Positions 10,488 through 20,664 of a stretch of 64,000 nt of DNA are shown here, in pieces (positions within the stretch are counted from its first letter, which is position 1; each line of letters begins with the position of its first letter). This stretch comes from Delphinus delphis (Eukaryota > Chordata > Mammalia > Artiodactyla > Delphinidae). The stretch is taken from NCBI RefSeq assembly GCF_949987515.2, contig NW_027192651.1:4216001-4280000 (forward strand), read 5' to 3'. The translations under genes and the position numbers were made by a program. Below the pieces are notes generated by a model. The model did not search any database and was not told the origin of the DNA. It saw only the letters and a program-made list of their open reading frames with translations.

Positions 10488-11460
10488 CACCGAGGATATA
10501 CCTCCAGTTGCTCCTAATTCCTACACCCTGCTGGTCATTCTACCAACCACCAGGACATGGTATTCTGTATTAGTCTTCAATGATGCCTTCTTTTGTATTC
10601 CATTAGTCCCAGAGTCACAAGAAATTTTGGCTTGTGAGTGGCAGGACTCCACATACAACTAAAACAATACTTCCGGGCCGTCTGGCCCCAAGGGTGCAAA
10701 AATTCCCACACCATCTTTGGGGAAAGCTTAGCTAAAGACCTAAAAGTTCTACCTCTGGAAAAGGAAACCCTCCTTCAATATGCAGACGACATTCTGATCA
10801 CCAGCCCTACTAAGGAGGCCTCTGAACTACCAAGCCAATAAAGGATAGAAGTTGTCCAAGAAAAAGCTCAAATATCACAGACTGCGGTGACCTGCCTGGG
10901 CTTCATTCTCACAGAAGGTCAGAGAAGCCCATCCCAGGAAAGGGAAGAAACCATTTTCAGCCTTACCCCTTTCTAAAACTAGAAGACAGCTTAGGGGTTC
11001 CTGGGGAGGCCAGGGTTTGCTGCTTCTGGATCCCTAACTACAGTCTACTAGCTGGGCCTCTATATGAAACACTGAAAGGAAAAGATGATGATCCTTTTGA
11101 ATAGAATCCAGAAGTGGCCTTTCAAGAATGGAAAGAGCAGTCAATTCAGACCCTTGCCCTGGAACTCCCTAATTTAGCTAAACCCTTTGACCTTTACATT
11201 CCCGGTGAAAGGTGAATCGCCATTGGAGAATTAGTGCAAAAACTGGGACCACTTGAAATGGAACAATGCAAGAATGCCATCCAGGTAGGATAAACTACGG
11301 TCACTAAGGGGCTTGGCCCACTGCCACATCTGGCCAAGATACTGGCGGTATCTAAAAACCTGGAAATCAGCAGCCCAAAAGGCCACCTCCCTCCTAAGGG
11401 AAAAGGACCCCACGTGGTGATCCTAACCACCAACCATGCCCTGAAGTTGCAGGGTTCGCT
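10488..11460 (+). pseudogene. Class I endogenous retrovirus pol remnant
   Basis: The translation resembles gammaretrovirus-like reverse transcriptase in at least three reading segments. The best is 10638-10841, with a PQG-type motif, a short conserved run around IFGE and the catalytic YADD box (the second position is A, where this family more often has V or M). The frame shifts near 10650 and again after the stop at 10841. A thumb/connection-like part follows to about 11100, then the start of RNase H (about 11100-11260). Most of RNase H and the integrase core appear deleted, because an integrase C-terminal-like piece follows directly at about 11385-11450. Not functional. The gag region is not recognised upstream. 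Confidence 0.82.
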
Positions 11461-12020
11461 CCGTGGGCACACCGACCTCGAGTGAGGAGGCCCTCCAACT
11501 CCAACATCCAGAGAGATAACCGGGGGCAACAGGGCACCATGACGACTCGTGTGAACATCACTTGACCTGGAGTTTCTCTCATAAAACAACAAGAGTGTGT
11601 CCCAAAAGAGTAGACTACTGCTTGCAGGACTTACTGCACCCAGAGGGGAGCTAATAATCTTGGCGGGGGAACAGTATACCACACTGTCACCATAGAAAAG
11701 CCGACAGACACCGTGATGATGGTGGCCAATAAGACCGGCTGGACTCCTGTTTACTTCAAAAGGCTGTTGACTCAGTAGCCATCATGGTCCTTGATCACCA
11801 CTGACCCTGGACTGTCTGGGAGTTGAGCGGGCAGGGCTCTGACACCTGGTGCTGTTTGTACGTTAATTCAGGGGCCTAACTGAAGAAAGCGCAGACTACT
11901 GGTCAGAGCATCTAGGCTGGCAGAGACGGTCAGCCTAAGGTGGCCGAACAAATGTGGGGCGGGGTGAAACCGGCCCCCACAGCGTCTCTGCACATCTCTT
12001 TCCTGGACCCTTAAAGGTCA
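11461..12020 (+). pseudogene. Endogenous retrovirus env (TM) remnant
   Basis: Downstream of the integrase-like piece, 11750-11900 encodes, in a broken frame, the leucine-rich stretch and the adjacent cysteine pair (about 11847-11852) typical of the gammaretroviral transmembrane subunit ahead of its membrane anchor. Stop codons interrupt it near 11776, 11813 and 11878. The surface subunit is not recognisable and most of it is probably deleted. Order and strand agree with the pol remnant and the LTR that follows. Confidence 0.65.
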
Positions 12021-12210
12021 TTAGAATCTATAACACTTCCAATGCTGGTGCTCAGGTGGACGAGCAGGGAGGCAGGGGTCCTGGGGACAATCAACGTCAC
12101 CGGGAGGCTGCTGGGGAGAAGCTCTGACCCTCGCCCCAGGGTATGAGGGCTCCCAACTCAGCACTCAGCAGTTACAGAAGAAGGGTCTGCACCCTCAGCA
12201 CTCCAAGAAT
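12021..12210 (+). other. Retroviral env-to-LTR segment, degenerate
   Basis: Lies between the TM-like remnant and the polypurine tract. Expected to be the decayed end of env, but no motif is readable. Confidence 0.4.
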
Positions 12211-12239
12211 GAGGAACGGGACAAAAGGCAGAGGAGGGG
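12211..12239 (+). promoter_or_regulatory. Retroviral polypurine tract
   Basis: Purine-rich stretch with only two pyrimidines, ending in gaggagggg directly before the LTR-like sequence. This is the usual place of the plus-strand primer of retroviral reverse transcription. Confidence 0.6.
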
Positions 12240-12241
12240 TT

Positions 12242-12717
12242 TGTCCCCAGCAAAGCCCATTAAAAATCCCTGGGAGATAAAAATAGAATCTGGGCAATAA
12301 AGTCAAGTCTAACCTTTTTTATCCTTTGTGCTTTGTCTAATTTCACGTGCTCCTAGGGTCCCGCATGCAGAGGTTCCACACCCGGCACTTCAGACCAGAT
12401 TTCCTAGTGCAGAATGGCTGGGTCGACACCTCAGCTCCTGGGGCCCAGTGCAGACTCCACGATATAGAGCCTGAGCTACAGCCAACCCGGCCCTCGAGAG
12501 CTCCGCCGCCTCCCTCCCTCCCACTGACTCTGACAGGATCTCTACACAGCAGCCCAGCCCACAGCCCACGGGGTAGTGCATGCTCTCACCTCTCCATTCT
12601 CTGATCAAAATATAAAGTTTCCTTTGCTTGTGAACCAAACTCAGTCTCGATCTGTTGGGCCCAATGACACTGGGCAGGGGGACACTTGTTGGGGTCCACT
12701 CTGGAGGATCAGTAACA
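12242..12717 (+). repeat. 3' LTR of class I endogenous retrovirus
   Basis: Starts with TG just after the polypurine tract and ends in gtaaca, about 476 bp, fitting TG...CA ends. It holds aataaa at 12296-12301 and a second tataaag-like signal at about 12610, followed by a U5-like stretch with cacttgttggggtccac. No matching 5' LTR or primer-binding site is visible, so the provirus is 5'-truncated. Exact ends are inferred. Confidence 0.6.
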
Positions 12718-13039
12718 GAAATTGAGACTATTGTAACCTCAATGAACAGATGTGTGAGCCAAACTGTAGTTAACATAGAACAGTGTATAAGGCTCGGGTA
12801 AAATAAGATGTTTTTAACACTTCCATTTGATATTTCCATCACTTTTTATAAGCAAGTTCAGTGAAAAGGTTTGTCTTATTTGTCAGGTCAATATTAGAGA
12901 AACGAAGTGATTTCTTTCCAAGGATGTACAGCTAATAATCTTGGTTAAACCTTCAATCTTGTTTTAAATGCTTTTCCATTGAAAATGATACCTCTCTTTC
13001 AGCTCCCCCATTTCTGAGAAGTATAAAATCTTATAATTT
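12718..13039. other. AT-rich unclassified spacer
   Basis: No reading frame, repeat or element recognised between the LTR and the following L1 scrap. Confidence 0.5.
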
Positions 13040-13230
13040 ATTATTACCAAAGGGGAAAGGTGGGAGGAGGGATAAATTAACAGTTTGGAATGAACACATA
13101 CACACTGCTATGTATAAAATAGATCATCAACAAGGAACTACTGTATAGCACAGGGAACTACACTCAACATTTTGCAATAACCTATAAGGGGAAATAATCT
13201 GAAAAAGAATAGATATTTTTATTGACATCA
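13040..13230 (+). mobile_element. L1 3'UTR fragment
   Basis: Contains aaaggggaaaggtgggagg, tgtataaaatagatcatcaa, actgtatagcacagggaact and gaaaaagaatagat, words of the cetartiodactyl L1 3'UTR. It is closer to L1 as I know it than to the satellite's L1 half, so it is probably an independent insertion, although the L1 half of a very old satellite unit is possible. It ends before the poly(A) end. Confidence 0.75.
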
Positions 13231-13239
13231 TCTATCAAT

Positions 13240-13645
13240 GACAGTTAAAGTGTAGCCTAAGGGAAGCTGGTGGTGAGTGCTTCTGACCCTGAAGACTTCA
13301 ATCATCTAAAGTTTGGACTCTGCCTACTTCCCAAGGCCCTTAATGAACATATGTGTAGCCGTAGCTTAAAAACTTCCCCAGTTTGGGTTTCGGGGAGACA
13401 CTGATTTTGAAAAAGCCCTGGTGTTCTCCTTACATGAATGGGACTCTTCCTACTGCTAAAACATGTCTGTCACACCCAGAGGATGGTATACCGTCTGATC
13501 GGGAAGAGTTTGGAAAAGGCATCTCATCTCCTCATCTCCTGGTGCTCGGGTTCACCCCTCCAGCGTCTTTACTAACAGTCTCCCCACTTGGAGATGTCAG
13601 CACTGTCAACATCCTGTTGCGTACAGTTTGGAATTTGTCCAGAGG
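13240..13645 (+). repeat. LTR-like block, least altered copy
   Basis: Corresponds to the LTR-like block of the satellite (shared: cttcctactgctaaaacatg, gatcgggaag, ggtgctcggg, cttggaga). Upstream of the shared part it continues into sequence absent from canonical units, including a cttaaaaacttccccag word and tttcggggagacac. This copy best shows what the block may have been before it entered the satellite. Confidence 0.5.
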
Positions 13646-14016
13646 ATGAAGCGGAAGGATGAGGAACAATGAGAGACAAGTCCTAGGTGTTCAGACAGGC
13701 ACATGTCACTCTAATTTCCAATCAGGAAGACGAATTGACCAAAGGCTAGGGTTGCCCATGGAAACAGTATAGGGCTTGAGGAAATCCCGCTGCTTTGTGG
13801 CCAGTTCCCATAAACACGAGTTGAACAATGGAACTCAGGGGCAGTAAAATTCACAAAACTGCAGAGTTGAAAATATCCATCACTGAAAAATGTCTTGAGG
13901 AAAGTCAGAGAAAAGGACTTGTAAGCAAGGGAGAATGGCAGGAAAGGGATTTGAGGAGGTAGAAAGGACTCGCCATTAAGCACAAGAAAAGGAGCTGAAC
14001 ATTGCCAACATTGCAG
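13646..14016 (+). repeat. Diverged copy of the unclassified satellite block
   Basis: Follows the canonical order (caatgagagac, ggaagacgaatt, ccaaaggct, aaattcacaaaactgcag, ggaggtag) with many substitutions. Leads into the decayed inverted repeat at 14017. Confidence 0.8.
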
Positions 14017-14086
14017 TTGGCCAAAAAGGGTGTATGCGTTCTTTTCTGTATATATTCAAGAAAAGGGCATACACTTTTTTAGCCAA
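14017..14086. repeat. Decayed inverted repeat of the long-form unit
   Basis: The arms still pair but with several mismatches. The CpG in the left arm is TpG (gggtgtatgcg) and its partner on the right is CpA, so this pair still matches after both sides changed. Confidence 0.8.
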
Positions 14087-14923
14087 CCAAACAGGTGGGC
14101 ACTGGAAGTCAATACTACAAAAGATATCACTTCGCATCAGTCAGAAGAGCCATCCTCATAAAGCGTAAACAACAGAAATGCAGGACAGGGCAACGAGAAG
14201 AGGGAGCCCTGTGAGACTTATAGTGGAAATGTATATTGCCAACGGCCATTCTGGAGAAGTGTATTGTGTTTACTAAAGCATCTAAAAAATGAGCTACAGA
14301 GCATAGGGCACTTGCACTCATGGGCGTATATCTTGGGAAAAACAAAAATCGAGAGGACACAGGCACCCCAATGTTTACCCCCTCTCTGTTTAAAAGATCC
14401 TCGACTAGGATATAACTTAAATGTCTCTGGAGGGGAAAAATGGATAGAGATGTGGTACTTAGGTAGAGTGGAATATTATTCAGCCTGGAAATCAATGAAA
14501 TATGGCCAGTTGTAACAACTCCGGAGGAGTTACATATGATCATTCTAAGTGACAGAATTCAAAAAGAAAAAGACACATATCATAAGATATCACTTAAAGG
14601 TGGAATCCAAAATGGCTACACATGAAATAAATTACAAAACAAAAACATAGTCAAATATGTAGAAAACACGCATAAGGCTGCTAAACGGGAAAGGTGGGGA
14701 GGGGTGAGGCATCATCCAGGAGGTTGAAATTAGCAAAGATACCATTCCAAATACCAAACTGATAATCAACAAGGCCTACACGGTAGCTAAAAGAACTGCA
14801 CTCAGCACACTCAAGTCACCGGAAAAGAATATATACGACTGGTAAGAATCTGAAAAAGAATTTATTGATGTCTCTCTGTACGCGAATCAAGTGGATGTAC
14901 AGCAGCAAGAAACAGAGCTTTGA

Positions 14924-15086
14924 AAATCAGCTGTAACCAATATAGTAATAAATTGAAAAAAATAAATGACAGAGAGACAGAGAAAACCTCTTACAACTTT
15001 TCCTCAGGGACGGTGATGCAACATGGATTGAACACATCTAGACCCACAGCAGGATGAGACATAAGGCTGGAAACTGTTTGCGCTAA
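14924..15086 (+). repeat. Long-form-specific segment, copy 1
   Basis: Absent from all canonical units. Contains the L1 A-rich terminus, then cctcagggacggtgatgc and gatgagacataaggctgg, both recognisable in the second copy at 16670-16836. Confidence 0.85.
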
Positions 15087-15756
15087 GAGAAATGTGAGGT
15101 TGGGTGAGGAAATGCACACCCTTTAAAGTAATACTACCTGGTACCCATTCAATGGGTCCCAAATCTGCAGGTTCAAGGGATCTTCCTACAGCTAAAACAT
15201 GCATGGAAAACCCAGAGGACTGTACACCATGTGATCGGGAGATGTGTCTAAAATGCACCTCATTTATCCTCTCCTGGTGCTCCTGTTCACCATTCCAGCC
15301 ACACTACTTAGAATCTCCCCACTTGGAGAATCAGCACATTTAAACTTCTGTTTCACACATTTTGCAAATTGTGAGGAGGATGAACGGGAAGAGGGGGAAC
15401 CAATGAGAGAAGAGTTGTAGGGGTTTGGACGGGCACATATCACTCTAATTTCCCATTAAGAATAAGAATTAAAGGAAGGCTCAGCCTGCCTCGCCGGAGC
15501 CAAAATAGGGCCTGAAGCAATCCTGCGGGTTTGAGGCCAGCTCACAAAAGAGCAACTTAAAAAATGGAGCTCAGGGTCACTGCAATTCACAAACCTGCAG
15601 AGTTATAAATGAAAACTAACGTCCAAAAATATGTTGAGGTAAGGCAAAGAAGAGGATCTGAATGCAAGACAGAATTGCAAGAAACAGATTTCAAGAGATA
15701 GATTGGACTCGTCTTTAACGCACATGAAAAGCGGCAGAATTTCGACAATGATGCAG

Positions 15757-17505
15757 TTGGCCCAAAAGGGCGTATGCGTTTTTTCCTGATTATATCCAGG
15801 AAAAAACGCATACGCACTTTATGGGCAACGAAGCAAGCAAGCAATGCAAATGTGCACAACAAAGAAGTCTCACTTCCCACCGGTCAAAAGGGCCATCCTA
15901 AAAAATTGTAAAAACCAGAAATGCAGGACAGGCCATGGAGAACAGGGAGCCTTTATACGCTGATGGGCAGTGTGTGAACTGCCGAGAGCCACTCTGGAGA
16001 AGTGTATGGTGGTTCCTAAATCATCTAAAAAACAGAGCTACAGAGCATAGGACACTTCCAATCATGGGAGTATATCTAGGGAAGTCTAAAAATCAACAAG
16101 ACACAAGCACACCACAGTTTAGGGCTACTCTGTTTACAAGAACCTCAACTTCAGTACACCTTAAATATCCCAGGAAAGAGAACAATGGATAAAGAAGATG
16201 TGGTACTTATGTACAATGGAATATCTCTTCACCATGAAATCAATGTAATAAGGCTAGTAGAAGGATAAAGAGTGGATTTAGGTCCGATAATACTACTTGA
16301 AATAAGTCAAACAGAAAAAGAAACATATCATAAGATATCACTTATAGAGGGAGGGTAAATATGGCTGCACAAGAAATGAATTACAGAACAGAACAGTGTC
16401 TCACATTTAGAAAACACACTTATGTCAGCTTAAGGGGAAAGGAGAGGTGGGGTGATGCATAAAACCAGAGTTTGAAATTAGCACAGATACCGTTCAATAA
16501 ACCAAATAGGTATTAGACAAGATCTACACCTTGCTCAATGAACAGGCCTCAACACACCCTATACACCGCAGAGAAATATATCTGAGGAATAAGAATCTTA
16601 AAACCCATGTATTGATATATCTCCATAAGGGAATCAAGTGTGTGCAGAGCGGCACAAACACAGCAGTGAAAAGGAGCTAAACCCCATTATAGAAATAAAT
16701 TTTAAAAACAAAACGCTGAAACAATGAAAGAGAGAAAAATTCTTACAAAATTCGCTCAGGGGCTGTGATGCAACCTGGATTGACCACATATAAACCCACA
16801 GCTGGATAAGACATAAGGCTGGACACTTGGGGCTGACAGGATTGGTGAGCTTTGGTGAGCAACTGCCGAAAGTTTAATGCAATACTTCATGCTACTCAGT
16901 CCAAGGGTCCCAACACTCCAGGTTGAAGGGAATCTTCCTACAGCTAAACCATGCTTGGGAAACCCAGCGACTGGTATACCATATGATCGGGAAAGGTTTC
17001 TAAAACGCACCTCATTTTTCCTCTCCTGGGGCTCCGGATCGACATTCCAGCCGCTTTACTAACAACATCCCCACATGGAGTCAATGCCTTTAACTTCTGG
17101 TATCGCACAGTCTGCAGTTAGTGCAGAGGATGAATGAGAATAGGGGGAACCAGTGAGAAACTAGCTGTAGCGGTTTCAATGGGCACATGTCACTCTAATA
17201 TCACATCAGTAAGAAGAATTAACCAAAGGCACAGCAGGTGCCCCAGAAGAAATATAGGGCTTCAAGGAATCCTGTGGTTATGGGGCAATACCACAAAAAT
17301 AAGAGCTAAAAAATGGAGCTAAGGGCCACTGCAATTCAAAAACCTGCAGAGTTATAAAGGCCAACTATTTTTAAAAAATATATTGAGGTAAGGCTATGAA
17401 GAGGCATTGAAAGCAAGGCAGAATTGCAGGAAACCGATTTCAGGAGGTAGACTGGAATTGCATTGAAAGCATATGAAGAGAGTCAGAAACTCGACAATGA
17501 TGCAC
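15757..17505 (+). repeat. Long-form satellite unit (1749 bp), hybrid at its end
   Basis: Inverted repeat at 15757-15828 with damaged outer arms. L1-derived part about 15858-16669, long-form segment 16670-16836, LTR-like block about 16840-17130. The last 80 bp or so (from about 17426) are almost identical to canonical units, so this unit is diverged on the left and canonical on the right. Confidence 0.88.
16670..16836 (+). repeat. Long-form-specific segment, copy 2
   Basis: About 167 bp missing from canonical units. The left flank ends cagcagtga and the segment's right edge is ggctga before caggattgg; canonical units read cagcagtgataggattgg. Removing the segment between the two TGA words gives the canonical junction. 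It includes the A-rich L1 end (gaaataaattttaaaaac). Confidence 0.88.
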
Positions 17506-19084
17506 TTGGCCAAAAAGGGCGTATGCGTTTTTTCCTGAATATATTCAGGAAAAAACGCATACGCCCTTTTTGGCCAACCAAGCAAGCTTGCAAAGGAAAT
17601 CTGCACTACAATGAAGTCTCATTTCCACCTGGTCAAAAGGGCCATCTGAAAAAAGTGTAAAATCCATAAAGGCACGACAGGCCATGGAGAACTGGGAGCC
17701 TTCTTATGCTGATAGGCGGGATGTAAATTGCCAACAGCCACTCTGGAGAAGTGTATGGTGTTTCCTGAAACATCTAAAAAACAAAGCAACAGAAAATAGG
17801 GCACTTCCACTTATGGTCCTATAGCTTAGGGAAATTAAAATCAAAAAGACACAGCCACCCCAAAGTTTGGGACGGCTCTGTTTACAAGAACCTCGTTTAC
17901 AGTACAAGTTCAATATTGCAGAAAGTGAAAAATGGATAAAGAACATGTGGTACTTACGTACAATGCAATATCACTCAGCAATGAAATCTATGTCATCAGG
18001 CCCGTAGCAGCATAATGAGTGGATTCAGGTATGATGATTCTAACTGAAATAAGTCACACAGAAAAGAAACATCATAAGGTATCACTAATACACAGAATGT
18101 GAACTTGGCTACACATGAACTGAATTACAAAACAGAACAGTGTCTCAAGTTTAGAAAACCAACTTATGCTTGCTTAAGGTGGAAGGTGAGTTGGGGTGCT
18201 GCATAAAACCAGAGATTGAAATGAGCACAGATAAATTTCCTTAAGCCAAATATGGAATAGACAAGAGCTACTCCTTGCTCAACGAAATGGACTCAATACC
18301 CCATATTAAACGCCGAAGAATGTACCTGACTAGTAAGTATCTTAAAACCTATGGATTGCTATGTCTCCAAAAGAGAATCAAGCGTGTGTACAGGGGCATA
18401 AACGCAGCAGTGATAGGATTGGAGAGGTTCGGTGAGCAAATGAAGACCCTTTGAAGTCATATTGCATGGTACCCATTACACGGGTCTCAACTCTCCAGGT
18501 TTAAGGTATTCTTCCTTCAGCTAAAACATGCATGTGGAACCCAGAGTATGATCAACCGTGTGAACGGGAGACATGTTCAAATATGTCTCAGTTTTCCTCC
18601 CCTGGTACTCGGGTGCAACATTCCAGACGCTTTACTAACACTCTCCCCACTTGGAGAGTCAGCACCTTTAACCTCCTGTTTGGCCCCGTTTGCAATTTCT
18701 GCGGAAGATGAACAGGAATAGGGAGAACCAATGAGAGACTAGCTGGAGGTGTCTGGACGGGCAAATTTAACTCTCATTTCCCACCAGAAAGAGGAAATAA
18801 ACAAAGGCTCAGCATGCCCTGCTGGAACCAGATAAGGGCCTGAAGCCATCCAGCGGTGTTGCAGCCAGCTCACAAGAAAACGAGTTGAAGAAAGGAGCTC
18901 AGGGGCACTGTAACTCACAAACCTGCAGAGTTATAAATGACAGCTATCGTCCAAAAATAGACTGAAGTAAGGCTGCCAAGAGGACTTGAAAGCGGGGCAG
19001 AATTGCAGGAAACCGATTTCAGGAGGTAGACTGGAATTGCATTGAAAGCATAGGAAAAGAGGCAGAACGTCCACAATGATGCAC
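17506..19084 (+). repeat. Satellite unit (1579 bp), first full canonical unit of the right block
   Basis: Perfect inverted repeat. Carries agaaaatagg at 17791, cgccgaagaatg at 18311 and the L1-like tacgtacaatgc variant near 17954. Confidence 0.93.
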
Positions 19085-20664
19085 TTGGCCAAAAAGGGCG
19101 TATGCGTTTTTTCCTGAATATATTCAGGAAAAAACGCATACGCCCTTTTTGGCCAACCAAGCAAGCTTGCAAAGGAAATCTGCACTACAATGAAGTCTCA
19201 CTTCCCCCCGGTCAAAAGGGCCATCTGAAAAAAGTGTAAAATCCAGAAAGACAGGACAGGCCATGGAGAACTGGGAGCCTTGTTATGCTGATGGGCGGGA
19301 TGTAAATTGCCAACAACCACTTGGGAGAAGTGTATGGTGTTTCCTGAAACATCTAAAAAACAAAGCAACAGAGCCTAGGGCACTTCCACTTATGGTCCTA
19401 TAGCTTAGGGAATTTAAAATCAAAAAGACACAGCCACCCCAAAGTTTGGAACGGCTCTGTTTACAAGAACCTTGTTTACAGTACAAGTTCAACATCGCAG
19501 AAAGTGAAAAATGGATAAAGAACTTGTGGTATTTACTTACAAAGCAATATCACTCAGCAATGAAATCTGTGTCATCAGGCCCTTAGCAGCACAATGAGTG
19601 GATTCAGGTATGATGATTCTAACTGAAATAAGTCACACAGAAAATGAAACATCATAAGATATCAGTAATACACGGAATGTAAACTTCGCTACACAGGAAC
19701 TGAATTACAGAACAGAACAGGGTCTCAAATTTAGAAAACCAACTTATGCTTGCTTAAGGGGAAAGGTGAGTTGGGGTGCTGCATAAAACCAGAGATTGAA
19801 ATGAGCACAGATAAAGTTCCTTAAGCCAAATATGGAATAGACAAGAGCTACTCCTTGCTCAACGAAATGGACTCAACACCGCATATTAAACGCCTAAGAA
19901 TGTACCTGACTAGTAAGTATCTTAAAACCTATGGATTGCTATGTCTCCGAAAGAGAATCAAGCATGTGTACAGGGGCATAAACGCAGCAGTGATAGGATT
20001 GGAGAGGTTCGGTGAGCAAATGAAGACCCTTTGAAGTCATATTGCATGGTACCCATTCCACGGGTTTCAACTACCCAGGTTTTAGGTATTCTTCCTTCAG
20101 CTAAAACATGCATGTGGAACCCAGAGTATGATCAACCATGTGATCGGGAGACGTGTTCAAATATGTCTCAGTTTTCGTACCCTGGTACTCGGGTGCAACA
20201 TTCCAGACGCTTTACTAACACTCTCCCGACTTGGAGAGTCAATCCCTTTAACCTCCTGTTTGGCCCAGTTTGCAATTTCTGCGGAAGATGAACAGGAATT
20301 GTGAGAACCAATGAGAGACTAGCTGGAGGTATCTGGACGGGCAAATTTAACTCTCATTTCCCACCAGGAAGAGGAATTAACCAAAGGCTCAGCGTGCCGT
20401 GCCGGAACCAGATTAGGGCCTGAAGCCATCCTGCGGTGTTGCGGCCAGCTCACAAGAAATCGAGTTGTAGAAAGGAGCTCAGGGTCACTGTAATTCACAA
20501 ACCTGCAGAGTTATAAATGACAGCTATCGTCCAAAAATAGACTGAAGTAAGGCTGCCAAGAGGACTTGAAAGCGGGGCAGAATTGCAGGAAACCGATTTC
20601 AGGAGGTAGACTGAAATTGCATTGAAAGCATAGGAAAAGAGGCAGAACGTCCACAATGATGCAC
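19085..20664 (+). repeat. Satellite unit (1580 bp)
   Basis: Rare pair of variants gaaaatgaaac (19645) and cttcgctac (19685), shared only with the unit at 33299, nine units away. Confidence 0.93.

Larger units (their letters stand above)
14017..15756 (+). repeat. Long-form satellite unit (1740 bp)
   Basis: Decayed inverted repeat at 14017-14086. L1-derived segment about 14113-14923, continuing at 14924-14968 into an A-rich end (aataaattgaaaaaaataaa) that marks a real L1 3' terminus. A further stretch of about 120 bp precedes the LTR-like block, which starts near 15087. Strongly diverged from all canonical units. Confidence 0.88.
13240..17425 (+). repeat. Diverged long-form satellite block
   Basis: Strongly diverged relatives of the unit in the same order and orientation. 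Decayed inverted repeats start at 14017 and 15757, and the next, canonical one starts at 17506, giving periods of 1740 and 1749 bp. The extra length is one segment of about 165 bp (14924-15086 and 16670-16836) that is missing from every canonical unit. The two long units also differ considerably from each other, so they have escaped homogenisation for a long time. Divergence drops abruptly at about 17400-17430, where canonical sequence begins. Confidence 0.9.
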
